From the NCBI RefSeq assembly GCF_019175385.1, contig NC_083348.1, forward strand, positions 45,158,950 through 45,222,949: a DNA stretch of 64,000 bases, given 5' to 3'. The stretch comes from Lycium barbarum (lineage: Eukaryota > Streptophyta > Magnoliopsida > Solanales > Solanaceae). The notes beneath the pieces are model-generated. The model was given only the letters and a program-made list of their open reading frames with translations. It had not been told where the DNA came from and searched no databases. A program made the position numbers and the translations under genes. Positions 10,451 to 22,276 of this stretch are shown piece after piece (positions within the stretch are counted from its first letter, which is position 1; each line of letters opens with the position of its first letter).

Positions 10451-10663
10451 TCTAGGGAACAAGAACCAGATGAGGGTAGTGGTCAGACTATGAGAGTCGA
10501 AATAGTGGGTACTTTCATAGGATTCCTGGGCGGCGATAGACGACAAGTAGAAGGACAACAAGTTGGAGGACTTGTGCAGTGTATGCTAGGTCAGTTTGTG
10601 CCAGAGCAGGGCTCTAGGGTAGGGCCATGGAAAGATTCACATGCATCGGGATCCCAGGATTAA
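10451..10663 (+). pseudogene. Element B gag-like fragment, continued
   Basis: A frame of about 70 codons follows the H LTR. It is glycine- and glutamine-rich with no recognisable domain. Continuity with 8113-8529 is inferred from the target copies, not from protein similarity. Confidence 0.35.
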
Positions 10664-12530
10664 GGTGACTTATGAAGGAAGGTATATTTAACTTTTTGAT
10701 AAAATATTTGTATATACATGAATGTGATCTGGAAATGTCATACGTTACGTTATAAAGATAGCTTTAAAAACATTATAGATGAGGCCCAAAAATGGGAAAA
10801 GAGTAAAACTAGAAAGAGAAACTTAGATGGGACTTTCGATCGGATAATAGTAAAAGGCCACGTTTATGATGTGATTGGTTAGCAACCTTATAGACTCTTG
10901 ATCAATAAGGCAACGGTACGACTAAACCGAAGTTGTATTTTTCTTATATGGAAAGATATGAGAAGGATACATATATGTTTTAGTATGACACTTAAGTTCT
11001 ATTTATACAAATGGCCTATAAGCAAAAAGGTAAAACACAAATGATGGAATAGGAAAAGAGGGTGGATTATTAGGATAGCGGTGCTTAATGTCCATGACGA
11101 TACGATATGAAATTGCAAGATTCGTGCAAAGGTAGTTATATTGTTTTGAGCATCAATGGGATAAAAAAAACAGTTAGAAAAGGTGGAAGGACGGTGTATG
11201 TTACTCAATGAGTTGTCTATGCATGGAAGGCTTCTTACCCATAGTTCAATGTCGTCAAAGATATCATGAATTTATATGAGTATATGGATATTAGGATCAT
11301 GAACTGTCACGGAGGAACGTATAAGGTGAAAGGTAAGACTAAGATGCAGAAAATATCCTTTAGAAAGTTTTACAACTATAGGATCATCAAGTAAGAAACA
11401 CAAGATTGAGTAGTTAATCGAGAAAGCAGGAGATGCTTGGTAAAGAGCATATAAAATAAGATAAGGGGCGAAAATCGTGAAAGATAGAAGTGGAATCTTG
11501 GAAGGATAGGAGGTGAATGAGTTCGAAGTTACAAAGTGATATAAGTTATGTTCTTCATTTCGATGAACCAGTAAATTGAAGGAGACCTACTGGAAGGTCA
11601 AATGATTATTCAACAGAGAGACGTCAACCCAGGATGGACTTTATTAAGAAGGAATCTTGTACTAACTACCATTACAGTGATAAATGTGTAAACAAGTAGA
11701 AGGAGAAAGACGATTAGTGGAAAGAGGACCGGCTACAATTTATAAAGATCTCTTTAACTAAAGGTTAAGCCCGTTTAGGACCAGTATGCCCGTAAGAATA
11801 TGTGACCTTCTACTCGTGTATGCACCTCGATAGATTGGCTGAGAAGACGAACGGTTACCTTAGATCAATCACAAACTGCCAAGAATATAGACCTACGGAA
11901 AACGGAAAGACTGGTAGATTTTTTTTTAAACATAAGCATTGAACTACTTCCCTAAGGGGGGAAAGAGAAATGATAAAGTATTAGGTCAAAAGTGTACCTT
12001 GTTTGACAACGAAAAGATAGACGAATCGTGACAGAAAGTGATTAGAAACCATCTTAAAGCGTGACGCATGAGTATAATGATAAGGAAAAGAGACGAATTG
12101 ACGATGGATGTAGTAAGACACCTTATATACGGGAATGTAAAATAGAATAATAGGCAAAAGTTGGGAGGTATAACTCCATAGGAAAATCCACTTGAGATTA
12201 CAAGGTGAAGGCACAATGATAGGTCAACTAACGAAGAAATAGAAGAGGATTAATCACGATAGCACTCAGAGTCAAAGGCGGACTATGATAATATCTAGAT
12301 GGAACAGTTACTCTGAATTAGTCGTACCGATACAAGTCGAGGAATGTTTGGAATGGGAGAAATGACAGAGGGTAGTACAACTCTAAACTATTCGAGTTAA
12401 TGAATAACAACGTCAACTTTGAAGTTAAGACGTGAATGTGATGAAAACAGAATGACGAAACGAGGAAGAGTTGAAATAAAGGTAAACAGGTATTATATAT
12501 GGGTAGCGGATTAAATGTACAACCCGCAAA
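10664..12530. other. Element B interior without recognisable domains
   Basis: This stretch of 1.9 kb is purine-rich on the plus strand and has stops in all frames. I see no protease, RT or RNase H motif, although position would predict them. It is either badly decayed pol or non-coding filler of a non-autonomous element. The short frames on either strand are not supported as genes. Confidence 0.5.
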
Positions 12531-12731
12531 GAAAGAATTGTCGAAGGAACTTCATCAATTAGACAGCTGGAGGATCCAGTTTATAAATTTAGATGATTGA
12601 GGCGTTATGGTTCAAAGTACCGTTGGATCATCTCTGATAGCGGAAGTGAAAGAGCATCAGTCGGAGGACCTCATTTTAGGGAAATTCATTGAGGGTATCT
12701 AGAAGAAGAGCATCTCAACCTTTAAACTTGA
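12531..12731 (+). pseudogene. Element B pol relic between RNase H and integrase
   Basis: The plus strand reads KELSKELHQLDS in pieces, then VGSSLIAEVKEHQSED and STFKLD just before D. The related elements have [22 protein letters not shown] and SPFE at the same place. After D the frame continues at 52403 with GVLK. The fragment confirms that D landed inside pol. Confidence 0.65.
12727..12731. repeat. Target site copy of element D (CTTGA)
   Basis: CTTGA at 12727-12731 matches CTTGA at 52398-52402 exactly, 39.7 kb away, and sets the outer limits of D. Confidence 0.9.
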
Positions 12732-14647
12732 TGTCACGACCCATTTTCACTAAGTCGTGCGGGCACCTACCTTTCCCACCTCAGTAGGCGAACTTTATCC
12801 CAACAATCATAAAACATAAGTAAAGCAGAAAGAAAATAGAATAACGTAAGTCTCACAATAATAATATAATGAAATGCGGAGGTAATGAGAATCCAACCCC
12901 AGTATCAGGTCTGGTCATACAAGAGCATCTATACCAAAATACTACCAATCTGAATAGTGATAATAATACATAAGTAGTCTCAAATCATGTCTCGAAATAG
13001 AGATAACACATAAATAGTAAGAAGAGTCTTTGGGTAGCGAACGTCCTCATGCTCACCCTGAATAGACTCCACATCAACCTCGATAATCAGCCAAGAGGGG
13101 TCGAAGTGGATCCAACCTGGTACTCTACAATAATAAAAGACTGCAGCAAGTGTAGGTTAGTACAAACAACATGTACTGGTAGGTATCACATGACGACTAA
13201 GACTAACTAACATTTATAAAGACAACAAAGCAAGATAAAAACGTAAACAAAAAAGTACAAGTCAACACCTATACATAACCACAGTACAAGTCATCACCTA
13301 TGTTATAGCATCTAAACCCAACTGTTCCAAGTCTCAGTATAACAAATCTGAACCAGTATATCACAACTATATCATTAAAAACCAAGAGGTACAATCCAAT
13401 GCGATAATGTATGAATGATGAATGCAATGCATATGCACCGTACACATGTACTCCGACGATGGAAAATAACATCTCGGCAACACATGGGGGACCCGCGAAG
13501 TCCATGTACCAGTCACTCCGCATATAGCCCAGAGATGACTCCATATCCAACCAATTCGTCGCATATCATTCATTCCGCACACAGCCTAGAGATGACTAGA
13601 TATACAATAAATCTCAAAACATATCGTTCACTCCACGCACAGCGTAGAGCTGACTCATATCAAATATGTCTCAATGTATCTGTATTCCCGTCTCGCTTTC
13701 CATCCTCAGTAACATAACCAGGCAATATCAATGTATCATGGAAATGAGTATGAATACGATGCAATGTAATATCAAATAACCAATTCAATACCAAACAGTA
13801 CCACACCTGGCACACAAGTAATATCAATAATAAAGCTACACAATAAGCCACAATGGAATCATAATTGTCATCTCAATATCAACTCAAATTAAGTACAATA
13901 GTATCATAATAATGATATATAACAAACTACCAATATCCTACATCTTAACATGGTGACGCGCCAACAAGTACATAGAACAGATAAGTCAACAACGCAACAG
14001 GGTGGCTAGCCCCCAAATCATTCAACAAGGCCCAACCTAAGGCAATATCCAACCGAAATTCATTCCTGAAGGTTTAGATGCGTTCTTCGACAAAATCATC
14101 TAAACATATGCTTCGCTAATCGAAGTGTTAATATAAGGTAAATTGTAACCTACCTGGAAAGCTGAACAACAAATCTCCAACAGTCAAACCTTAGTCCCCT
14201 TCCTTTGTGGCTCGATGTAATGAAAGTCAAATCATATCCGAATTATGAAATTAGAATCAAGAAAAAACATCATTCAACCCTTACTTCTATTCAAGACCCA
14301 AATCCAACCTATGGAATGGGGATTTATGAACTAAAAAGAGAGAAAATTAGGAATCTATAAGTCTCCACATGAAATTAATATTCTAGGTGATCAATTCCTA
14401 TCAATTATAAGCAAGAAAAACTCATGAATTACTCAAATTTGGATTCTAAGCAAAACACCCAATTTTGGGTATAAACTTGAGCTTTTCAATTTAAGAATTA
14501 ATCTCTAACAATGGTAGATATAAGCTCGGCAACATTAGATACATCAGATTTTATGACTAACTTAACCAATTTCATCAACATAATCAACTCAGGAAGTCTA
14601 AACCCTTTTTAAGAAACTTTCATGAAACCCGTTTAATCCCTCTTTGA
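12732..14647 (-). mobile_element. Element D 3' LTR, first part
   Basis: It resembles the right D LTR from 37564 onward. It carries a 57-58-base tandem repeat (13514-13660) and a nine-base-loop version of the first hairpin (AGTAC...GTACT near 13159-13177). The match to the right copy stops after TTTAATCCCTCTTTGA at 14647, where block E joins with a short filler. Confidence 0.88.
13514..13660. repeat. 57-58-base tandem repeat in the D LTR
   Basis: Three units starting at 13514, 13571 and 13629 share CACTCCGCA-A-AGCC-AGAGATGACT with small changes. The right D LTR has the same array near 38350-38505. Confidence 0.8.
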
Positions 14648-14661
14648 GAAACTTTCAGGAA
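14648..14661. other. Filler at the junction of D and block E
   Basis: GAAACTTTCAGGAA is in neither the right D LTR nor the E LTRs at this place. It resembles GAAACTTTCATGAA about 35 bases upstream (14613-14626), as expected for templated filler made during break repair. Confidence 0.6.
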
Positions 14662-14815
14662 GTCACATATATACATATATCACCACAACCTGTCTCCTGA
14701 GGAGTTACAACTATCAATAGATAACATCGCACATAAGCCGGCAAGGCCATCATAATAGGGGAACGTCCCAGCCATACACAAGCCGACAAGCCTATCATAA
14801 CACATAACTTCCCAA

Positions 14816-14818
<3 letters not shown>

Positions 14819-14889
<71 letters not shown>
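14819..14889. repeat. (AT)n microsatellite in E LTR1
   Basis: About 71 bases of pure AT. The same locus is about 27 bases in LTR2 (22571-22597) and 85 in LTR3 (30383-30467). Frames of YIYIYI crossing it are artefacts. Confidence 0.95.
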
Positions 14890-14890
<1 letters not shown>

Positions 14891-15171
14891 GCAAGCCGAC
14901 CAGGCTGCCACGACGAATGGGAACGTTCCAAAGCATAAGTCATACAGACCCAACTGAACAACATCGATATACAACCCACACATATGTCTACAGACCTCTA
15001 AGAGTAACAACAGTATCGTATGACGGGACAGGGCCCTGCCGTACCCCTGGATAAACGCATATATGCAACAAAAGGATATGTACCAAAAGCTAGGCTCCGG
15101 GACAAGGGAGCACCCCAAGATAGCTGAATAGATATCCTAAGCTGGCGGATCACCAAAACGAGCGTCTGTAC

Positions 15172-15228
15172 CTGCGGGCATGAAACGCAGCCCCCCGAAG
15201 AAAGGGGGCCAGTACGAGATATGTACTG
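15172..15228 (-). promoter_or_regulatory. Three-hairpin block in E LTR1
   Basis: On the plus strand: CTGCG (15172-15176), loop of nine, CGCAG (15186-15190); CCCCC (15192-15196), GAAGAAA, GGGGG (15204-15208); CAGTAC (15210-15215), GAGATAT, GTACTG (15223-15228). TATATA at 15231-15236 lies just upstream in the transcribed sense. The middle stem is C/G-only here whereas C and G use CGTCC/GGACG. LTR2 and LTR3 have the same block near 22880-22935 and 30750-30806. Confidence 0.75.
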
Positions 15229-15230
15229 AG

Positions 15231-15236
15231 TATATA
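15231..15236 (-). promoter_or_regulatory. Candidate TATA box of E LTR1
   Basis: On the minus strand the text is GCTTTATATACTC. A start site 25-35 bases downstream would fall within the hairpin block. LTR2 has it at about 22938-22943 and LTR3 at about 30809-30814. Confidence 0.6.
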
Positions 15237-15354
15237 AAGCATGAAATACCATAAGAAAGATCATAACTGAAGTAGAGATTCCAGGAGATAAGTATAATAA
15301 TAAAAACGTCACTGTACCTGTGCCTTATGAAACAAAATCATGCTATCATTATCA

Positions 15355-15615
15355 TAGACCGTACCCGGCCCATTATGGGACTCGATGTCATAGTCATATC
15401 ATCATATACATATACCGTACCCGGCTCCCTAGTAAGGGACTCGGTGAATAAAGTCGTGGACACGTATACCGTACCCGGCCCATCATGGGACTCGGTGCCA
15501 TAATCATATATCATATCATCATATCATCATATATCGTACCCGGCCCTTTAGTAAGGGACTCGGTGAATAATGCAGTGACACTGTGCACGATAACATACCC
15601 GGCTCGGGACTCGGT
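15355..15615. repeat. GTACCCGGCCC-GGGACTCGGTG tandem repeat in E LTR1
   Basis: About five imperfect units near 15358, 15418, 15470, 15533 and 15595, each with TACCCGGC followed by GGGACTCG. Spacing is 50-60 bases. It lies upstream of the TATA-like site and may be an enhancer repeat. LTR2 (about 23065-23325) and LTR3 (about 30940-31200) carry it too. Confidence 0.8.
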
Positions 15616-16896
15616 GAAAGATGTAACAACAGTATGCACGAGCAGAGTAGTGAGTGACCATATGCATATAAATCATCTTTTGAGATTCAATAGATAAGTA
15701 GACTAATCAACGCTCGAGTTCAGGATGATAGTCATATTCAGTGCTCCTTGAATATCATTATGGACTATATCAAATAAAGTCTCAGGGATCATAGACAGGT
15801 ATCAAATCGATACGAGACAACTTATGAAAGTTAAGGACATTAGTCATTATAGGGCCTTTAGGAATAGAAACTTATACATACAATTATACTATCCAACACA
15901 TAGAAAGCTCGAGGGCAGTAGTTTAACTACTTCAAAAGTTCTAACATCAAGAAGTGAATAAGAATCATGAATCATATTCGGAACTTATGAATGGAATTAC
16001 CCCAAAGCTTATATCATTCATCACTTACGTCTAGGACATGCCAAAAGAAAGAAGGGACAGCTTTACATACCTGTCAGCGACTAATCGTGAATCCTTTTCG
16101 CTTCGTCGTTCTTTTAGCCTATTTATATAAAAGTAACGTTATCGTTAGTAACTACATTTTCTAGTTCGCAAATCTATAGTTCATTCTTCTATAGGACATT
16201 CATTTTAGTTTATACATATTCTCGTTTTAGGGTTTTCTATTATCTAAAAATTTAGCGAAAATTCGGCAGCACTACCCCTATATGTTCACCTATCCCAAAT
16301 TACCAATTGCTCTCCTGTTGACACAGAAATACCAACAACAATATACAGATACAATTATATTTCCAATTCCTTCAATTCCACAAGAACAACAACATGTTCA
16401 TATTAACACAACTTCAATTTTAACTTTCTAATCCCTTCGCCATATAATCCATGATAATCACAACTATAACGCAACTTAAAATAAATTTTCCATGCCTAAT
16501 TAGAACAACCCCTACACGGCTCAATTCATCTTTCAACATCAACATCCACAACTTTTTATTTTCATCATATATCCACAAATTCATACATGTTCAAATTGCC
16601 TCCAAAATGTGTATATAAAAAAAAATCAAACATTACCTTAATCAACTCGACTCCGAGAATCAATTCACGTTGGAATCCTTAAACATGTATATAATTTGAA
16701 ACCTCAATTTTCCTTCTCAATTGCTCAACTCTCGGCTCAATTTGAATTCGGCCGAGAGTTCCTCTTGCTTTTGCTTATGTTTTTGCTTAGTGTTGAAATG
16801 AATTTGTGAGGAATGATCTTCTCATTACTTGATGTCATATATATGATTCCTCTATGCTCTACACGTGCACCCTAAGGTGTCACACAATGTGATGAC

Positions 16897-16963
<67 letters not shown>
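16897..16963. repeat. (TTA)n microsatellite in E LTR1
   Basis: A pure trinucleotide run of about 67 bases. LTR2 has it at 24606-24673; in LTR3 it changes phase to (AAT)n. Confidence 0.95.
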
Positions 16964-16964
<1 letters not shown>

Positions 16965-17198
16965 AAAAATCGGGTGGGGCCCACTAGCTTAATAAATTTT
17001 ACTTAATTTAATTAATTACTAATTTCCACTTAATAATCTAAGCACAATTAGTTAATTCCTAATCTCCAATATTAATATTTTTACACTAAATAAAATTTAT
17101 AACAATTAATTCCAATTTAGAAATTAAAAGAAATTAGGGTTTCGTTCTTAACTCGCGTCGATTCCTTGCGAATAATTCGACGTGTAAAAATACGGGGT

Positions 17199-18541
17199 TT
17201 CCCTTATCGTCATCACATATAGTTTTATCAGGCAATCAATATAACCAAGTGGGGAGTTTAAGTTACCTGTAGACATAGGAAACAAGTAAGGGTACTTGTC
17301 CTTCATCTCCTCATCGGCTTCGCAGGTCATCTCCTCCTATTGTTGTTTCGCCATAACACTTTGACGGAAGCCACGTCCTTAGTTCGCAACCTCCTAAACT
17401 GTCGATCAAGTATGGCTATAGGCTGCTCCTCGTAGGCTAACTCCTCTGTCACCTGGATATCATCTACGGGAAATACTCTGGAAGGATCACCTATATATTT
17501 GCGGAGCATCGACACATGGAAGACTGGATGCACTGCTTCCAAATCAGCTGGTAGGTCCAATTCGTAGGCAACTCGGCCTACCTTACGGATAACCTGATAT
17601 GGCCCAATGTACCTCGGGCTTGACTTCCCTTTCCTGCCAAATCTCATAACACCCTTCATGGGTGACACCTTCAATAACACCCAGTCACCAACCTGAAAAT
17701 CTAAGTGTCGACGCCGATTATCTGCATATGATTTCTTCCGACTCTGGGCTGCCAGTAATCTCTCCTGAATAAGCTTCACTTTATCGACAGCCTGCTGAAC
17801 CATATCAGGGCCTATCAATTTAGTTTCACCAATATCATACCAACAAATAGGCGATATGCACTTTCTCCCATACAAGGCCTCATACGGTGCCATCTGAATG
17901 CTCGAATGATAGCTGTTATTATAGGCGAATTCAATAAGTGGCAAATGATCATCCCAGCTACCCCTGAAGTCAATAACACAGGCCCGTAACATATCTTGTA
18001 GTGTCTGAATGGTGCGCTCGGCCTGTCCGTCAGTCTGAGGATGAAATGTTGTGCTGAGACTCACTTGCGTCCCCAATCCCTCCTGGAAGGATCTCCAGAA
18101 GTTAGCAGTAAACTGGGCCCCTCTATCGGAGATAACAGCTGTGGGAACCCCGTGAAGTCTCACTATCTCCTTGAGGTACAATCTGGCATAGTCCTCAGCT
18201 GAATATGTAGTCCTGACTGGAAGAAAGTGGGCTGATTTTGTCAACCTATCGACGATGACCCAAATAGAGTCATATTTCCACGGAGTACGAGGTAAACCTG
18301 TGACGAAGTCCATATTGATCACCTCCCATTTCCACATCGGAATCTCCATCCCCTGTAATAATCCACCAGGATTCTGATGCTCGATCCTAACCTGTTGGCA
18401 ATTCGGGCACTGAGCAACAAACGCTGCTATGTCCTTTTTCATGCCATCCCACCAGTACAAACACCTGAGGTCATGATACATCTTTGTTGACCCCGGATGC
18501 ACGGAATAACGGGAACAGTGTGCCTCTCCCATAACCTGTTG
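17199..18541 (-). pseudogene. E interior 1: integrase and chromodomain-like tail
   Basis: The frame 17327-18532 begins at the HHCC region (HCSRYSVHPG ... CPNCQQVRIEH), then NMDFVTGLP, VISDRGAQFT and AERTIQTL with the catalytic D, D and E in place, then [17 protein letters not shown] and AILDRQFRRLRTKDVASVKVLW in parts. A lost base after LWRNNN shifts the last 20 or so residues (DEEMKDKYPYLF) to another frame, as in interior 2. A stop at 18542-18544 separates the frame from RNase H. The PPT and the LTR edge are deleted at 17198. Confidence 0.9.
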
Positions 18542-20313
18542 TCACAACCCTGCAACCTCAGGTACACATAATCTGCCTCTATATCGCAGCACTCCGTCAG
18601 GTGTAATCTCAAATGGGGTCTCTTCCTTTTGATGAGCTGCATCTCTATGATGTACTAGAATAGGGTCCTCGTACTGGTGTCTTTTTATCTCTTCTATGAT
18701 AGAGGACTTAGCAACTTCTCGAACAGAAACCCTGCCATTATCAAGATCAGCCAAACGGACTCCAAGGTTAGCTAACTGGCAAATGTCAGGGACTATCTCT
18801 TTCTGCTCTGGTTGTACATTCGCCAAACTACCCATAGATTTACGGTTGAGTGCATCTGCTACAACATTGGCCTTTCCTGGGTGATATAGAATGTCAACAT
18901 CATAGTCTTTTAGTAACTCTAGCCACCGCCTCTGCCACAGATTCAACTCCTTCTGTTTAAAGATGTATTGGAGACTCTTATGATCTGTATAAACATCAAC
19001 ATGCACACCATATAAATAATGTCTCCATATTTTCAGGGCATGAATCACCGCTGCTAACTCCAGATCATGGGTGGGATAATTTCTTTCATGCTTTCTGAGT
19101 TGTCGGGAGGCATAGGCTATAACTCTGCCATGCTGCATCAACACACAACCTAACCGAACACCCGAGGCATCACAATAAATATCATAGCCATCTGGCCCCT
19201 CAGGAAGTGTCAGAACCGGAGCCGTAGTCAACTTCTCCTTCAATAACTGAAAGCTTCGCTCACAAGTATCGGTCCACTGAAACTTGGCTGCCTTCTGTGT
19301 TAGCCTTGTTAAAGGCACTGAAATCGAAGTAAACTTCTCCACAAATCTTCTGTAATATCCTGCTAGCCCTAGAAAACTACGTACCTCAGTAGGTGTTGTA
19401 GGTCTAGGCCAAGTCTTGACTGCCTCAATCTTCTGTGAGTCTACCCGAATGCCATCCGCTCCAATAATATTCCCCAAAAATGCTACTGAAGTCAACTAGA
19501 ATTCGCATTTAGAGAACTTAGCATACAATTTATGGTGGTGGAGCACCCTAAGTACCGTCCTCAAATGATCTGCATGCTCCTCTTCGGATCGTGAATAGAC
19601 CAGAATATCATCAATAAATACAATCACGAACAGGTCAAGGAATGGCTTGAACACTCAGTTCATTAAATCCATAAATACCGTTGGAGCATTGGTCAGCCCA
19701 GAAGACATTACTCTAAACTCATAAAGCCCATATCGGGTTCTGAGTGCAGTCTTCGGAATATCTGTTTCTCTTACTCGCACCTGATGGTAGCCTGACCGCA
19801 GGTCTATCTTTGAGAAACACTTAGCACCCTGCAACTGGTCAAATAAATCATCAATCCTCGGGAGGGGATATCTATTCTTTATAGTCACCTTGTTCAACTG
19901 CCTATAATCAATACCCATCCGCAGCGACCCATCTTTCTTTCTCACGAATAGTACTGGCGCTCTCCAAGGTGATGTGTTGGGCCTAATAAAGCCTTTATCT
20001 AACAAATCTCTCAGCTGCTCCTTTAATTCTTTCAGTTCTGCAAGTGCCATTCTGTAAGGAGGAATAGATATGGGCTGAGTATCTGGCAACACATCTATAG
20101 TGAACTCTATCTCCCGCTCAGGAGGAAGACCTGGAAGTTCATCTGGAAATACATCTGGAAATTCATTGACTATCGGGACTGACTGAAGAGTCGGTGCCTC
20201 TGCTTTCAAGTCATGCACACGAACCAGATGATAAATATAACCCTTTCTAACCATATTCCTTGCCTTGAGGTATGAAATAAACTTACCCTCGGCGATGCCG
20301 TATTCCCAAGCCA
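18542..20313 (-). pseudogene. E interior 1: RT and RNase H
   Basis: Frame 19655-20314 holds the RT fingers and palm start ([44 protein letters not shown] in parts). The FIDDILVYS motif lies at about 19597-19625 between two stops. Frame 18542-19495 has the RT thumb ([23 protein letters not shown]) and RNase H ([37 protein letters not shown]). Stops at 19496-19498 (TGG to TAG) and 19655-19657 (CGA to TGA) are transitions compared with interior 2. A start at 20314 is only a frame limit: RT follows protease in one polyprotein. Confidence 0.9.
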
Positions 20314-22073
20314 TTCTATGGTTGGCTCCCCTGGGAACTGAAACCGAACTATCTTGTTTCTACAATCAACGTTAGCATAACAAGAAGCTAACCAATCCAT
20401 ACCCATAAAAACATCAAACTCAGTCATATCTAAATCTATCAAATTTGCCAAGGTATGACGACTATATATATTCACCGAACACTTTTTGTATACCTGCTTT
20501 GCTATAACAGAATCTCCTACCGGTGTAGCTACCTCAAATGGTTCAATCAACTCAGGTTTTATTCCAATTATACTAGCAACAAAGGGAGATATATATGATA
20601 AGGTGGAGCCTGGATCTATTAATGCATATACGTCCCGAGAGAAGATCGATAATCTACCTGTAACCACATTTGGTGACGCCTCCTGAGCCTGTCTACTAGC
20701 CAAAGCATATATGCGGTTTGAAGGACCGCTAAAACTTGAATCTCCGCCATGGCCTGCTGGTGTCTGAATACCCTGCCCCATAGGGCGCATGGCCACATAA
20801 AAAGATGAACCAGCAACCGACCTAGTAGGCTGAGCTGCACCACCTGGACTACCCCCAAATGGACACTCCCTCATAATATGTCCTCGATGGCCACAAGTAA
20901 AGCAAGCACCTGTAGCAAAACGACATTCCCCAAAATGAGGCCTACCACAATGAGAACACCGAGGCAAAGGTGGCCTCGACCAACCCGAACTCCTGTGCAT
21001 CTGTGAACCTGAAGCCCTGGAGATCTGACCGGCTCTTGAATACCCTGTGCTATCAAATCTCCTACCCGAGAACTGCGAGGGTGCACTCCGTGCTAGCTGG
21101 GAAGGATGTCTGCTATACTGCTGCTGAGGCTGCCTGCCTCGAAACTCACCCGGATAGCCAACTGATCTAGCCCTCTTATGCTGGCCTCTGTCATAGTCTC
21201 TATCCGGCTGGCATCCCCTGTGCCGATCCTCTACCACCTGTGCATAAGCCTGTACCCGAGCAATATCCATACCTGGCTGAGAAGCCATTACCATACAGCT
21301 ATCAATCAAGTAACGATCCAGTCGCATCACATAACGATGCACCCTATCAGCCATATCGGCTACAATAGTAGGCGCATATCTAACTAGCGAATAAAATTCA
21401 AGACTATAATCTCGAACACTTCTACTATTCTACCTCAAATGTAAAAATCTATCGACTCTGGCTCGCCTCATCTCCGGAGGTAGAAAGTGGCTAAGTAAGG
21501 CCTCCACAAACTCATCCCATACCGCTAGAGGAGCATCCTTGCCCCTAGACAAATCCCAAGACTCATACCAATTAACAGCTACATCTCGCAGCCGATATGA
21601 AGCCAACTCAACAAAATCAGTCTCAGAAGCCCTAATTACCCTCAACGTACGCTGCATCTGCCGAATAAACTCCTGCGGATCATCCTTAGGCCTTGATCCA
21701 TAGAACTCTGGAGGATTACAAGTCAAGAAATCACGAGCCCTCAAACTATCATGTCTATCCGCATAGTCAGTCCCTAATCCATGCTTGCGAGCCTGCCCTG
21801 CCGCTAATCTGGTCAGTAACTGAACTGCATCTCTCATGGCCCTATCCTCCACCCCTGACTGAGGAGCTGGAACCCCAGGAGCTGGGGTGGAGCCGTCCCC
21901 TGATCTACAGCTGCTCTAGGCTCCTCTGGTAGTGGCGGTGTAGCAGAGCTCGCTGACTGGAGCACAATCTCAGGCACAGGCTGGGTACGGGCCCTAGTAA
22001 CTCTCCGGGTCTGACTTGTCTCTCCAGCTACTGACTTGCCCTTCTGGGCAGATGTCGCTTTCTTTGGAAGCAT
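20288..22073 (-). pseudogene. E interior 1: gag and protease
   Basis: The ATG at 22071-22073 (MLPKKATSAQKGK) matches the start in C and G. The capsid part reads AVQLLTRLAAGQ, ARDFLTCNPPEFYGSRPKDD and PPEMRRARVDRFLHLR; the knuckle is CFTCGHRGHIMREC (about 20866-20907). Protease follows with [16 protein letters not shown] (about 20600-20640). Breaks: a one-base loss near 21890, a CAG to TAG stop at 21430-21432, and one C fewer than in interior 2 at 20285-20287, which shifts protease out of frame with RT. Confidence 0.9.
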
Positions 22074-22260
22074 CGCTGTAAACATAATAATCCGTTAGGG
22101 AGGAATTATCCTGATAATACAGCTCTATGGCACGATCTAAGACAGAAGGAAAGATAATATCCTAAATGTCCTGTAGCTTCCTGTTTATAGATGTGGTGCA
22201 CAACACACCGATAAACAAGACTCTACTAGACACGGTCTGTAGACACTCCGAGGATGAACT

Positions 22261-22272
22261 GCTCTGATACCA
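22261..22272 (-). promoter_or_regulatory. E interior 1 primer-binding site
   Basis: GCTCTGATACCA on the plus strand is TGGTATCAGAGC on the sense strand, the complement of the initiator-Met tRNA end. Four bases separate it from LTR2. Confidence 0.9.
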
Positions 22273-22276
22273 CTTT

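Larger units (their letters stand above)
5354..12731 (+). mobile_element. Element B, left part (LTR, PBS, gag, decayed interior)
   Basis: B starts with a complete LTR and a primer-binding site and proceeds into gag. It is split by the solo H LTR (8530-10450) and again at 12732 by element D. After D it resumes at 52403, where the sequence following the target copy continues the motif GVLK-C lying between RNase H and integrase. The 3' LTR is not in the window. B is the oldest readable host element here, because D and J lie inside it. Confidence 0.8.
14662..17198 (-). mobile_element. E LTR1, truncated at both ends
   Basis: Compared with LTR2, it lacks the outer 137 bases on the left and the terminal ATAACA on the right. 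It retains a TA run (14819-14889), the three-hairpin block (15172-15228), TATATA (15231-15236), the GGGACTCGGTG tandem repeat (15355-15615) and a TTA run (16897-16963). The rest follows LTR2 almost base for base by eye. Confidence 0.9.

Noticed and set aside
14655..15118. Frames with long YIYIYI stretches that could pass as membrane proteins
   Set aside because: They are translations of the (AT)n microsatellite in E LTR1; the same artefact recurs at 22432-22793 and 30171-30557.
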